From Apostichopus japonicus (lineage: Eukaryota; Echinodermata; Holothuroidea; Aspidochirotida; Stichopodidae): a stretch of 64,000 bases of DNA. Within the stretch, counting starts at the first letter, position 1. Every line of letters starts with the position of its first letter. Positions 25,801 through 38,600 of this stretch are shown in pieces. The stretch is taken from contig NC_092575.1 in assembly GCF_037975245.1 (NCBI RefSeq), positions 19,177,841 to 19,241,840 of the forward strand, written 5' to 3'. A program made the position numbers and the translations under genes. The notes below the pieces were generated by a model, which saw only the letters and a list, made by a program, of their open reading frames with translations, was not told the origin of the DNA and searched no databases.

Positions 25801-28800
25801 GCCAAATACATATCGCCAACCATGCAGTAATTAAAGAATCGTTGAGCTACAGAGAGTAACGTGGCAGAGTTTACACTGGAACAGATTTGTGCTGGAATAA
25901 TAAAAAAAATAAAGAAAATTTGGTAAACATATTTTTTCATAGATGATTGCCAGTGAAAAGAGAATAAAAGGAGAATTAGAGGAAGCCCAACAGAGATTAA
26001 AATACCTGGAAGATAAAGACAGGAGGGATAGTCGGAGATTGAGTGACGATGATGCGGTCAGGAAGATACGAGCACTGGAGGAAGCGGTCCTTCAACTGCA
26101 GAAGAAACTCGGCGAAAAGAAACAGGTGAATATCGGTACCGCGTTTATGAGTTGGTGGAAGAAGTGAAGAGTCGTTATAGCCCTGGGGAAACCGTTTCTT
26201 TGATCGCTAGTAATTTGGAGAGGGGCTGGTCCGAGAAGTTTGGTTGTTTTATGATTTCAAGACGGTATTATGAGGTTTCAAGCTTTTCTGGAATTTCGGT
26301 TTTCCTCGATTGTTTAAAACTGAACATTTGGAAACATCTGGACAGCCCCTGTTCTATTGTTTCAAGGAGAAATAAATATGTGACAATCGAGATGGCTTTT
26401 TACCTTAAACTGACTGAAAATTTAATGATAGAGAAGGGGTTGGCATGAACTGGATCAAAGTGAGTACAAGTTATGAGACGAGTTGGGGGAGAGATGGGAG
26501 GGTCGTGGATGACTAACTACTGCTATGAATAATTAATTATATTCAACATACAATTAAAATTGCAATATTTCCTGTCAGAAAAAATTCTTCTGTGTTCCTT
26601 GTATGATATGGATGTATTGCAGTGGTTGTTGGGTAGGTAGAAGAAACAATTTTCATCTTTTAAGGGTGATCCACATATTCCAAATTAGATTTAATAAAAT
26701 TTAATATTGATGTACAGGAGGAGGAAGCACTGCTTGCTGAAATGGAGGTCACAGGTCAAGCTTTCGAAGACATGCAGGAACAGAACACCAGATTACTTCA
26801 ACAGTTGAGAGAAAAGGATGAAGCTAATTTTAAACTGATGGCCGAGGTAGGGTAATGCTTCCCAGAAGAGTAAACATAAACTGAATATTCAACAGTATTT
26901 TAAGGTCTCGAGTCTGTGCGTGCCTTTGTTTGTTCGTATGCCCATAACCTACTGTACTTCAGATATGATACCTCTTGGTTTTATCTGATTTTTGAAATTA
27001 TTTGTTGAAACTTAACGAAGCTGCAGCACTCTGGTACAGATATGAACTTTACAGATATGAAGATTTTCTTCTTCTTTTTTGTTTCTTACTTCATTCTTTG
27101 GACAGTTTGCAGTACAGATATTATATTTATAACAAGTAAAGTAACAAGTATCTTTGCTAGCTGTCCCATTAAGTTGGCCAAGTTTAGGCCAAAGTGAGTC
27201 ATAACAAGAAATGTTTCTGACTCTCCAATAAAAAACAAAAAAAACCGACATGTATATTTTCGTCTTTTTGGATTCGGCAAAACTGACGACTTGAATCATC
27301 GCTCCTCAGCACAACTGTATTGAATCTCAGGACGAGAATTTTTCTCGAATGACGGAATAATTCTGTAACTGTCTTGTTGTTGTTTTCGATAGAGGATCAA
27401 GTCAAACCAAATACACAAACTACTTCAAGAAGAAAAGAACATGATGGCAGATCAGGTGGCCACCCTCCAGACTCAGGTGGATGCACAGAACCAGGTGGTA
27501 CGGAAACTGGAAGAGAAGGAGCGAATCCTACAGACCAGCATCGCTACCATGGAGAAGGATCTAGATTTAAGACAACAGGCTATCGAACAGCACAAGAAAA
27601 TAGTAAGTCCCCTGTCAGGGGTGGATGGAGGATTTTAAAGGAGAAGGGGGTTTGGTACTAGGGTGAATGAAATTATGAAGAAAAGGAAAGTATCAGTGAC
27701 TTGTGTGTTGTATACGTAGTGCAAGATATGTTGACATTATTATGAAATACAATGGGAGAGGTGGGCGTGTGACTAGGGGGGGGGGTTGTGATTAGAGGTG
27801 AAGGCTTGAATTCAACAGAAAGAACGATAAAGTTAAACCAAAAATTGATAAGTCTTGTAGCTTTGCTGCTCAACATTGGTTCATTTCTAATGTAAAGTGA
27901 TTTTGCATGCAAGGAAAGGAATGGATATGTGCAAGTCTCTGATAAAATGGGTTTTTTTTGTTGTTTTTTGTTTTGTTTTAATCGCCCTCTTCATTTCCCC
28001 ATTTTTTATTTTCAGGCTGGTGACTGTACTCAAGAAACTGCAGACTTGAAACTGAAGTTGGACAAAATCGATGAAAAAATTGAGGAACTTCAAAAACTGG
28101 TGAAAGAAAAATCTTCAGCGATGGAACAAGAGAATCATAAAAACAGACGAGTACAGGTAACGAAAAAAAAAGGTTTCCGATTTGGACAAGATTTTGTAAC
28201 GCATACTTCAGTCTGTCGTATGTAGTATCAGACTGGAGTATAATTAACATTTAAATGAACATATTTAAATGGCATTGGTCGTAGTCATATTATATATAGT
28301 TGTGTGTTTGATTGTTATGGATTGGTGTTAGCCACCTTCTAGAATTGATATAACTCTTTCATCTGCTGTGTTATCTATTGTGTTAGGATGGAACCACTAT
28401 GTGTGTGTATATGGTGTGTATGTGTGTGTAAGGGTGGCGGTGGGGGGGGAGTTGGATGGGAGGAGATGCAAAATTGGTGGCAGTATACAACAAAGCACTG
28501 TTCTAGTATCACATTTGTTTTAATGGTTAGAGGAGAGAGGGGCAGAAAGAGTGCTGTTTAATATTTTCCACTATTCCCTCCCCCTTTATCCCCCCCTCTA
28601 TTCCTCCACTAAGAGATTTTATATTGATATAGAATGGCATAAGTACATTCAGGAGATTGCTTCAATTTTACTTTACAGGAAGAATGTCAAAGCCTGAGGA
28701 GGAAAGTTGAAAGGTATAAGAGAATGGAGTTAGCCAGCAGCGCTGATGAAGTTTTAGCAGAGGAAATCAGAACATACAAGGTATGTCCCATGACTAGCTA

Positions 28801-29557
28801 CTGCTTCATCATAGGATGCTATACAGTTAATTTTGCAATGTTAAGAACACAGATGTCTTTTTGAGAGGACAACAGGAATGGCAAATCTCTCTGATTTTGC
28901 TCTTGGACCATAATTATGCTTCTTTATTGAAATTGGGTAAAAAAAAGTGGACGATACAAGTATATGTAGGTTACATTTGTGTAATGAACATGCTGAAATG
29001 GGCGGTCCCAGTGATTTTACGGTAAATTGTTCGCGCCATAAGGACAACAGAAAATAAATTTCTTTCTTTCGATTGCGACAGCTTTTGTTCATTAAACCCA
29101 CCTGGTCAGAGTGCATTTAGAATAAGACACATTGAATCTGCTTCGGATGTTTGTTTACCAAAATTCATCAGCAAACACACATTGAGACTTTAGCATCATC
29201 AAAATTCTAAATTGTAAGTAGTGTTTAACCCATTAGCAAAGTGAACATAAGTCTCAATGGGTATAGGCTGACATACCTTGTTGTAAGTTGATCTCGACTT
29301 TAAAAGTAATCACCAAATCATCGCAGTCTGAAATATGAGAGGTAATAAATTTATTCTTCTCTTCGTTTTCCTCTTCTCAGGAGCAGTTAACCTGTCCGTG
29401 TTGCAAGAAGGGTCGTAAAGATGTGGTCCTCACAAAGTGTTTCCATGTGTTTTGTTACGAGTGCATCAAGACCAGATATGAAACCAGACAGAGGAAATGT
29501 CCAAAGTGCAATGCAGGGTTCGGTGCTAACGACTACCATCGGATCTGGTTAGACTGA
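13827..29557 (+). CDS. RNF20: Bre1 orthologue (RNF20/RNF40), E3 ubiquitin ligase for histone H2B, 979 aa
   Basis: The nuclear RING E3 that monoubiquitinates histone H2B with the RAD6/UBE2A-B class of E2, linked to transcription elongation. Coding exons: 13827-13931, 14644-15109, 15429-15605, 16316-16425, 17767-17973, 18573-18698, 20262-20435, 20724-20859, 21706-21827, 24549-24838, 25190-25274, 25943-26125, 26718-26846, 27393-27602, 28016-28156, 28679-28780, 29381-29557. All junctions are GT-AG and phases agree; the total is 980 codons including TGA. The N-terminus (MASKRPANK) is basic. Most of the protein is coiled coil, with family-typical stretches such as [20 protein letters not shown] (exon 8) and [13 protein letters not shown] (exon 11). 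Exon 2 adds an acidic segment and exon 10 a Glu/Arg-rich linker. The last exon carries a C3HC4 RING: Cys926, 929, 941, His943, Cys946, 949, 961, 964. Human RNF20 is 975 aa. I see one gene here, so it probably predates the RNF20/RNF40 split. Confidence 0.95.
18073..18264 (+). pseudogene. Decayed tandem copy of RNF20 exon 5 (3' part) and its donor region
   Basis: This intronic segment matches 17875-18052, the last ~100 bases of exon 5 plus the following intron, at high identity. The copy is dead as an exon. It has an in-frame TAG soon after its start (TACAAACTGTAG), and its donor has changed from CAG/GTAAAT to CAG/TTAATA. A neighbouring piece (about 18270-18350) matches the acceptor side of exon 6 (about 18503-18597), so the duplication covered the exon 5 to exon 6 interval. 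Confidence 0.8.
18356..18500. repeat. Direct repeat unit, also present at 19016-19156
   Basis: The block around CAACAGACAACACCCCATAC, ending near CACATGGGGGAGAA, occurs once before RNF20 exon 6 and again after it (19016-19156) with few differences. It belongs to the local segmental duplication around exons 5 and 6. Confidence 0.8.
19016..19156. repeat. Second copy of the 18356-18500 repeat
   Basis: A direct copy downstream of exon 6 within RNF20 intron 6. The differences are mainly single-base changes. Confidence 0.8.
19727..20163. mobile_element. Small hAT-like MITE in RNF20 intron 6
   Basis: The ends CAGGAATGTGCCCA and TGGGCCCATCCCTG are imperfect inverted repeats. The flanks (ACATAATT on the left, ATAAATTT on the right) resemble each other but are not an exact duplication. 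The interior has three CCCAGCACT words at 19757-19815. No coding capacity. Confidence 0.5.
22195..23862. repeat. AT-rich satellite array with higher-order structure in RNF20 intron 9
   Basis: About eleven to twelve tandem monomers contain ACTATGGACTAGGTTACAC, AGCTAGTTGT and runs of ATTATCAA. Taking the TGGACTA word as anchor, copies start at 22241, 22390, 22539, 22681, 22820, 22969, 23118, 23260, 23399, 23533, 23675 and 23814. The spacings are 149, 149, 142, 139, 149, 149, 142, 139, 134, 142 and 139. Monomer types recur in the order A-A-B-C, so the true repeat unit is 579 bp. The third unit has lost one A monomer and 15 bp of the other. The array sits entirely inside the intron between exons 9 and 10. 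Confidence 0.9.
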
Positions 29558-29980
29558 GTGACCTCTCACTACCACTATCACCTTATATGTAATAGTAACC
29601 AGTTTCTCTGACCTCAAAGAGGCAAAAGCGACCTCTAGTCCATGTCCGTGGAGCAGTCTCACCAACCCTGCAGGGTGCTTGCCCATTTTTCGTCGACTTT
29701 GTCTGCACAGCATTTTACAATTCATGATACAAAATGATTTTACAGTTTAATGAATAGAACGAGCAGCTTCACTATCAGCCTCTCCTCGTGTGTGTCCATG
29801 GTTACCTGTTTCTCTGATATCAAAGAGGCATAAAAAGACCTCTAGTCCATGTTTGTGGAGCAGTTTCACCAACCTGACAGGGGGGGGAGGGGGAGACTGG
29901 CCAGTTTTTTTTTATTTGGTTGTGTAACATGTGACAGTTCATGTTACAATGTGATTTTACGCTGTATTGTACTAGTCTTT
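29558..29980 (+). repeat. RNF20 3' UTR region with ~210-bp tandem duplication
   Basis: A block beginning near 29598 (GTTTCTCTGACCTCAAAGAG, then CCTCTAGTCCATGT and GGAGCAGTCTCACCAACC) is repeated beginning near 29808 with moderate divergence. The similarity continues to the ATGATTTTACAG and GTGATTTTACGC words near 29735 and 29950. The segment follows the RNF20 stop directly and is probably transcribed. I could not fix a poly(A) site. Confidence 0.6.
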
Positions 29981-32682
29981 AATTTTAAGTTTTAAATTAT
30001 GGTCCATGATTTAGTAAGGTCATATTGGTGGAAAGTTGTTAACTTGTTGGCTTGAATTGATTATGCTAGAGAGCAAATACTTGTACAACTATCTAATTCA
30101 AGCAAAGAAAGATTTGGGTCGGGCCCTTGAATTTTCACAGTTTTGTTGTCACTTTCCAATAGATGCAAGTGCTTAAAAATTTGCTGGCTAAAATCAAGTT
30201 GTCCCTGGTAGTTTGCTGAAATAGAAACACACATCAGTATTAAACTGTACAGACGTTTAAGAGCAGCGTAATAATATTTGCTGATAACAAGCAGTTAAAC
30301 GAGGCTTCTGTTAGGTACGGAAATCACCGATTCTTTGATGAATATAAACAGACTTACCATGTGTTTATCTTATTTATTTCTACTGGCAGATAAAGGAAAA
30401 TTTCCTTCTTGATTTTTGGTGTCCTGTTGACAAACTTAGTCCAAATTTCTAACCCAAAAGGTCTCACCAAGAAAGAGAGATATTACGTACACATCTATGC
30501 AGAATTTAACCACTTTGAGATGTTTAAAGTCTTGAAAATTTTCCCCATTTTATCCCCTCTCTCTTTGAAAGGGGCTTGTCTTTGTTTAAAGGTCATTAAT
30601 TATATCTAGAAACTTGATGGATAATGAATTGTAGAATTCTTCCTATCTAAGATGTAAGAAGAAAACAAGTGAATACAGGTGTTCAAAACAGATTTAGATA
30701 GTTTGGGCCTTCTAGTTTATCTCAAGTTCTAATTAATTTGAGACATGCCATGACTAGAGATAAAGATTATTCAGAAGAATAGAAGTGAAATTTACCTACA
30801 GAGATAGTATGTGTTTCTATGAAGTTCAAAAGACACCTAGGGAGATGGTATGCGTTTCTATTTTTATCAGGAGACCATATGAATCACATATGGAAATAAT
30901 TCATTCAGATGTATAGAAGACACCTAGTGAGATGGGATGTGTTTCCATGTTTATATCAGTATCAGAAGTTTATTTGAAGTAGATAATGTTCTCATTCAAG
31001 GGTTGAGAAGAAACCTGAGCATATTGCATGTTTCTATATTTATCTTACAGAAATATAAATCATGATAACTCATGATTATTAACATATTCCCCACCCCCTC
31101 CCCCTCCCTCACCTTTCCACCAATGTTCTATCTCAATGACCACATACCTGGTATCGTCTGGTCTAATAGGATATTTACCAATAGGATGTTAAACTATTTC
31201 TGATATCACAGCCTGCTATGTCACTGGTGTCTAATTGTGGATTGCGTCATAGTGAACCTGCTATTGTATGATACGCTTTGTTAAAATTATTAAAATGTGA
31301 GTTGGTTAACATCCAACAATTAATGGAATAGCATAAATCATCACCACATTCTGTTGTAAATATGGAAGGTTAATACATGACATCATGAAGAAACATAAGA
31401 CTATTATAGTGTCCTCTTTAATTATTTATTATTGGGCAGGGGGGTGGGGGTGTAATTGGAGTCAACTTTGTTGAAAGTGGGTTGCAAGAGGGGAGAGGGA
31501 GGGGGCATTGTCTGAGTAGTGGTACATGGAGTGTTCCTTTACAGGTCATAGATATTTTACTCAAGCTTGAAGCTGTATGCTGTGTTGAAATGGCAAATAA
31601 CATGCTGAATGCAGGGTGGATCCAGAATTTTAAGGGGTGTAGCCCTGCAGTTGTAGAAACCGAATCCCATATGTTTGTGGGATGGGGTTGTCTGGGTACC
31701 TCCTTTAAGATTGTGATTGTAAAACAAATTTCCACTTGTTCACCCCTTCAATTTATTGAATCTTGCTCAGGCACCATCACAAATAGGTAGACTAAACATG
31801 TTTGACCACCGAAATCATACAGGGCAAAATGCGATAAGCTTTTCCTTCAAATGGACTTAAGTCGACACCTCCTTAGTTTTGGTGTTTTAATTTTCCTGCA
31901 TTCACAGTGCACATGACTGTCAGTGGTGATACCAAAGGTCTGATATTGTTAACTTTCTAACATACAGTGCAATTGCATCACCTCATATAACCCTCCCTCT
32001 CCACCACTGACTGTAGCGCCTACAAGAAATAGACTATTTTAAGTCATCACCATGTACACTTTCATTTTACAAAATCAGTGATTGTTAACAGAAATGTAAC
32101 CACTGTGTCATTTTTTTTCATTTTTTTTTTCATTGGACATCACACCATGAATCATTCAAGGTCTCTGGATTGGCTGTTCTAGTTAACTGATCGCTCCTCT
32201 GAATAACTAGGGACTAGGCTTAAAACTTATGAACCCAAAAGACATGTTCACAATACGGATATTACATATTTGCCAAGAACATTGGTGTTGCTTGTCGACA
32301 CATACATGGGTCCATCGCACAGGAATTTATAAATTTCTGTGGTTCAACGTTTTTTAGCAGGGTGAACATAAAAAAAACGTTCCATTTGCTTTAAAGGAGC
32401 CTTTCAGACATGTAGCAAAATTGTAAAGGTGAATAGCCAATTGCACTCTGTTAGTGTTAGAGCTATAGATACATAACACCCGCCGTGTTTATCGAATTTT
32501 GTTGCTTTTTGATATAGCAACACTAACATATATAGCTAAAGGCATCCTTCAAGGTACTGACAGAAGGACCATGGTCGCGGACCTGCTTTTAGCCACCCTA
32601 AGTACCCCCTGACCAGCGTTAGTACATCATTATCTGCTATTACTGGCTGCTAGTTTCCGACAGGATTCAAAGAAACGTCAAA
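29981..32682. other. Spacer between RNF20 and THOC5 (same strand)
   Basis: No exon was recognised. It contains the dispersed repeat at 30165-30390 and a loose minisatellite around 30790-30990 with AGACACCTAGGGAGATGG-type words. A G-rich transposon-like remnant lies near 31430-31800 (GCAGGGTGGATCCAGAATTT). Sequence just before 32683 is presumed THOC5 5' UTR and promoter; no box can be named. Confidence 0.5.
30165..30390 (+). repeat. Dispersed repeat, copy 1 (copy 2 at 48971-49185)
   Basis: It shares GCAAGTGCTTAAAAAT, ACACACATCAGT, GAGCAGC, TGTTAGGTA(C/T)GGAAATCA and TCTACTGGCA, in the same order and orientation, with 48971-49185. I see no terminal inverted repeats or internal promoter boxes, so its class is unknown. 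Confidence 0.65.
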
Positions 32683-35600
32683 ATGTCTACGAAAATTCAA
32701 CTTTCTTCAAAGAAGCGCCGAGTAGTTAGTAAGTCTGGTGAATCATCCACATCTTCTTCTTCTTCCCCACGTCAATCAAAGAGAACGAAGACATCATCAG
32801 AAAGAGTCGTAGAAATTAAGCCAAAGGTAACATTCATATTCAGTTCTCCAAGTTGAACAAACGTTATAGCGCGTGCTTGTCTCTATTTGCATGCAATGTT
32901 AGTTTAGGATGACCAGTTCTGCGAAATAATATCCTTCACCATTTCTTGGGTTAATGTATGTATTGCGATGTGCATGACAATGTATCGATAAAGACTATAA
33001 AGTGTATGTTGTTAACACATTACAAAATCTAGGTGTGCCTATGTGAAAATTAGAGAAAATTATTCGACGATGAGATAAACTACAGTGTACCATGATCAAC
33101 CGACAGTGCTAAATGGTGTTCAAGAATTAGTGCCTGATTGTAGGCCTATACACACAGCTTGAGCCCATTCTAGTCTGCTGCTACAGAAGCTTACTTTTCG
33201 ATTCAAACAATATCATTAAATCGTATGGACTGGAACATATGTTACACACTAACACATATCAGAATTGTCATTTGAAATGGAAAAGTTGATTAAATATTGA
33301 CACATCATATAAGTTCTGTAATTTGTTGTAAACTTTCTTGTTTTTTAGGCTTCATATGATGAAGAAAGAGAAACAGAAACCCAGACTATAAATGACGATC
33401 TCCAGCTGAATAAGGAAACTTGTGCCAAGATTCAGTCATTGTTTAAAGAAATTAAAACACTGAAAGAATCGGGAAGAAGTGAGAATGTAAGTATAAACTG
33501 TTTGCAATACCTTTTAATTTGGACAATGTATTGCTAATTAAATGTCTAATTCATGCTGCATTGTTTCTGGGAATGAGTTTTCATTGACCTACAAAACAGT
33601 GGTCAATAGATATGTAGATGTCAGTAGATATGTATGGTTTGATATGGTATGTATGGTTTGATATGGTATGTATGGTTTGGTATGTATGGTTTGATATATA
33701 TTTGCATTCAAGAAATTGCATGGATCACTTCTTAAGTTCAAACTTTGATTACATTGTTCCTCAGAGGCAACAAAGTATAACTTGGTGATCAAATTTTGTG
33801 TACATATATATATATCATTTTGGAAGGCTCTGCTTTTTTCTCTTGTTGAATGCTATAGTTACTTCGTAGAAAGAGGTGTTATACATCATTACACTTGCAT
33901 AGCAACTTGAACATTTTTTATTGCATTTTATAAAGTTGCATTAATTACTGGATAAAATTATTCACTGCCTCATTTCAGACCTTGTTATTCTTGTTAATTA
34001 ATCCATCTGTTCCACCATTTGCAAATTCTATAATTACCCTGCCAAACATGGAATTTCAGATTAACATCAAGGACAAAGCATGAGATTTACAGTATGCTCC
34101 CCCTGAGCAAACCTTGACTGATGACTATACAGGAGTCAAGCCATTTTCATTGGTGAACCTCTGTTGTCTGAAGGTTAATTTCTCAAAAACTTTAAGTTGG
34201 TATTGAAATGTAACCTTCAGCGAAAGAAACTGTTAGTGGTGTAAAACGTACATCATCATTAGATTTAGTCTGCCCTCATCCTCTAATGCTTTCTTTATAA
34301 TATCGGCAGTTACTTTAAGATGTTAAGCAGCCATATGTTTATGGGGGAGAAGCTGAATGGCTTACGTCCTCATAGTTAATGTCATATATGGTTATGCAGT
34401 TTACAAGTCTAGCTCAATTGGGTTTTTTTCTTACAATTTGGAAGACCATTTCAGATGAGAAAACCGTGGATTTCTTACTAGATGAAAAACCCAGCTTACT
34501 TTGCCCTTCCAGTGATCGAACCTACGACCTCCTGGTTGCTAGGTTACATTGCTGCTAATTCTACTGCCATTATTCTATTAGAGTTGTAACAAAGTCAATA
34601 GATATAACTGACAAGTGAAGTCATCATCGTTAATTCATTCTGACTCAAATTGAGTCCTGGACAACAAGTCGCTGTATTATCTCACTGTGGAAAACAAATT
34701 TCTCCTCACTTCATAGAAATTAAAGTTACTCAAATCATGACTCGTTACAACACTGCATTTGGTTCGATGGGAAATTTTTTCAAGGCTGATCAAGGAGAAG
34801 GATTGATAAGTTCAACCCTTGAATGATATTTTTTTTATTTATGTTTTGCAGGCGGCTACCATTGCAGAGAAGCGTGCCGCAGCATCGGTGTTGTTCGTCA
34901 CTCTGAAGAAGATGAATCGTCTTTCCCAACTACGCTGCAAGAAAGCTCGTGATATGACTCAGACTACAAAGCAGAAAGTGGACGGACTTCACCTGCAGCT
35001 ACAGAATCTACTCTATGAAGTCATGCATCTACAGAAAGAAATCAAGAAATGCTTAGAATTTGAGTGAGTTTGGAACAACTTTCATTTCTCTTTTTCTTCA
35101 TCTTTTTCCTTTATGCCACATAATTGACATAATTTTTGTAAATTTTTCCAAGCATAGATGGATATATTAATTGGTGGAATTTTAAGGAAACATGGTTTTG
35201 GTATGTTACAGATTAAGTATGTTTTTTCTTCTGCAACCCAGGTCACAAACCTTAGACAACCTAATTGTGTGTCACAACCCATAATTTGAGTAACTGGGCA
35301 CTAGTCCTAAAAAGTTTTTGTTATTGCTGGGTTAATATCATCAGATAGTATCTTACTTAATAAAAAGGAAATATAATAATCAAAAAGTTTATATGTGTAC
35401 TATTACCACAAGAAGTTCCAGGTAGATGGTGTTTATGTATGCTTGTCAGCCATTGACTCCAGTATAAAGTTCCAGTTGGTTGGTTTGAGCAAGCAGGAAT
35501 TCTTTGTAATGATTTTGTGTCGAATATCTACATCATTTTGCTTGAGACCATCAGGCGAGAAGTTTCTATATTAGTCATACAAACATAAGCAATGGTCCAA

Positions 35601-38600
35601 CTGCTTTTAAATGTCATGCAGTCTTAAAATGAGCATACTCAAAAACTTAATCCAACTTTCTAGAAGCTGAAAAAAGCACCTAATTTTCTTTTTAAGCAGG
35701 ATTTGGATTTTTATGAATCTCATCTGGGTAATTTGTGGATAACATTATTTTGTTGACATAATTAATTTTTATTTTTTATATATTTTTTTCCAGGTCAAGT
35801 GATGAAAAAATTGAGCTAGTGGACGTGGCTACCTTTTACAGAGAGGCTCCTTTGGATATTTCTATGCCTAGCGTGACTGAAAAAGACCCTCACAAGCAGA
35901 GGTTAGCCAGACTGGATTGGGAACTAGAGCAAAGGAAACGGTAAGTACCAAACTTCTGACTGTGCCTGGTATAAAATGAAAAAGGATCATATTTAGATCC
36001 ATTTAGCTAAAACTGGATTAGTGCTAAGAGAGAGATTAAGTTACCAACAGTCAGTCATGCCTACTGTAACTGAAAAAAGTGAGTAATGAGTCGACTGGTA
36101 TAAGTAGCAAATGAGGTCACAAAATCTTACAAACGGTGAATATAAGGAAGCCCAGGTGACAATTCATTCTCGATCTGTCTTGTATGTAGCAAACCATAAG
36201 ATCAGTCCATTAGTGTCTTCTAACTCGTTTAATTGCTGATGTACAGCGGGAGTCCGTCGGTCTAAAATCGAAAGCTTACCTCACAGAGTCAGATGAGGCC
36301 AGACTGCGTTTTTGTACCAAGGTAGTAATGTCTTGGACAGTGATGCCCGGGAAGGACACCTTCATTTACTGATAGCAATGAATCTGCCATTCGATCAATT
36401 TTCTTTTTTGTCAGTTTTGCATTTATCAGGAGTATTGAGTGTTATCGGTGTTTTCCTTTGTTTTTCTTTTTTTTTGAAGGTTGTCGGAGAAGTATGATGC
36501 AAGTGAAAGTAACAGGGACTTAGTTGCCAGAGAAATCAAATCCAAACAGGAATACCTGGAGAGCTTACAACCGAGACTCAAGAGCATTCTGGAGGTAATC
36601 TTAATGGCATCTATACAAGAAAATATGTTTGTGGTGGCAATGACCAAATATGGCATATTTCCAAATGCATTTTTTATGTTTTGTAGGAACTTTAAGTTCA
36701 TGGTGTACCGTCAAGAGAAAGTTGGTCAATACAATTGAGTATTACTTATGTCCAAGATTGTGGTCTAAAGGCTTACACAAGTAGACTTTCTTGCTTGGTA
36801 TGTTTGTATCAGGATAGTTTTGCATTCTGCAATAGGGCCTGAAGAGGACATATAATGGGGACAAATAAATTAATAACAATAATAATCAGTAGTTATTTTA
36901 CGATGCTTAATTAGACACAAATGTGGGAGAAACCTGTAGGGAACCTCCTGATTGCTAAGCCTCATTGCTTCAAATGCCAACACCTTGATCCACTCTGCCA
37001 CAGCAGTAAAGTGTGGAAGGGGTTAAAAGTCTTTGTGAAACAGGTTACCGCTTCATAAGAAGATAGCCCATTTAAGGTAAACAATTAAAAAAAAACAAGA
37101 GCAAGATGCCATCATCTCCATCTGTTGATATCCCTCAGAGTTGTTGTGAAACTAGTTTCATGCCTTACAGAAGTAAACGTCTAAGAGGAGTGTGGCATTT
37201 CTGGAGTTGAAATTATCCGTAGTATTGTAGTTTGTATTTCATATTTCTATTCCCTAAGTCTTCCTCCCAGTTCAGAAGTACCTCTACTCTTGTACATTGC
37301 TTTCATTTTTTTTGGGTTCTATTTCCTTAGTCTACTGTCCCGGTTCAGGAATATCTCTCGATGCCCTACGATCAGATCAGAACCCAACACCAGATGGCCC
37401 GACTCCTCCCTCGGCCTCTCTATATACTCTTTGTTCAATCTAGTGCCTATAGTGAAGCTTGTGGTGAGTTGCATCGCATACATTTGATGTATTAGGTTTC
37501 AAAGAATTTGATCGGTACATCCTGTCACATGTTTTCTGGGAGGGGATGGTTGTGGAGCCGGTGGTTAGGTAAATTTCTAGGTAGTAATTTCTCATGTATA
37601 TAACAATTTTGCATAATTTCAACATAGCGTACTGTAATATCACCTTGCTACCCAATAGCAGTTAAAAAAATAAAATTTTTGCTTTTCCTTTCTTTTCAGA
37701 TGGAGATCTTACAGTGAAGATAGAAGGAGATTCAGACACAGCCTCTGCCTCTATGTCGACCTCCGTAGCGATAGAGGAGGACAGTGACTCGGACAATGAA
37801 GAAAATCTGACCGAATCGGTGAATAGAGACAGATGTATATGTATTTTTTGTATGTATTTTTAGATCCTCCTGCAAGCAGGAACTCGCGAAGAAGCCATCA
37901 TTGGCTTATCAAAGCCGCAAGCTTGACCGAAGTCAGTCTCTTACATTCATATTAAACGTCCATGATTATGAATTGTCAATTGTCAACAACTCTGTGACTG
38001 GACGACATACATTAATCTTGGAGTGACTCAAACCGGGGACCTTATGATTGGAAGGGACCGGTGTTAACCACTGAGCTAACACTCCTTATGGCTAGGCCTT
38101 ACGGCCTAACACTCCTTATGGCTAGGCCTTACGGCTAGGGAGCTGCAGTTTGAAAGAGTAGATCAAAACCTAAGGAAATGATTTGCTTTGTGAAACATCT
38201 GAACAGATATTCAATTGTGCTGTGAACTACATTATTCTTTCGATATAGAAAGAGAAAGTAAGGTGTTTGTTACAATATAGTTGGTTACATTTACCCCCAA
38301 TGTGCTCCGATTCGTAGATTTGTTTCTGCACTCAATTCAGATGATTCTTTACGCCGGTATAAATCGGTCATTAGTTTTTCATTTCTTTATTCTCATGGCA
38401 AACATATCCAATCAAATGCAAAAAAAACTACTTGAAGTATTCAAAATTACTGACAAAGTAAACAAGCAAAGCCTTTTCATCCATCATGTTTCTTTTTTTT
38501 GCTATCTCACTCTTTTTTTCTTTCTTTCTTTTTTTTTTGCAGAAGAGGAGAAGAAAAACTGTCGGTGATAAGTTGGAGGAAAAAAGAAAGAAAGTCCTGG

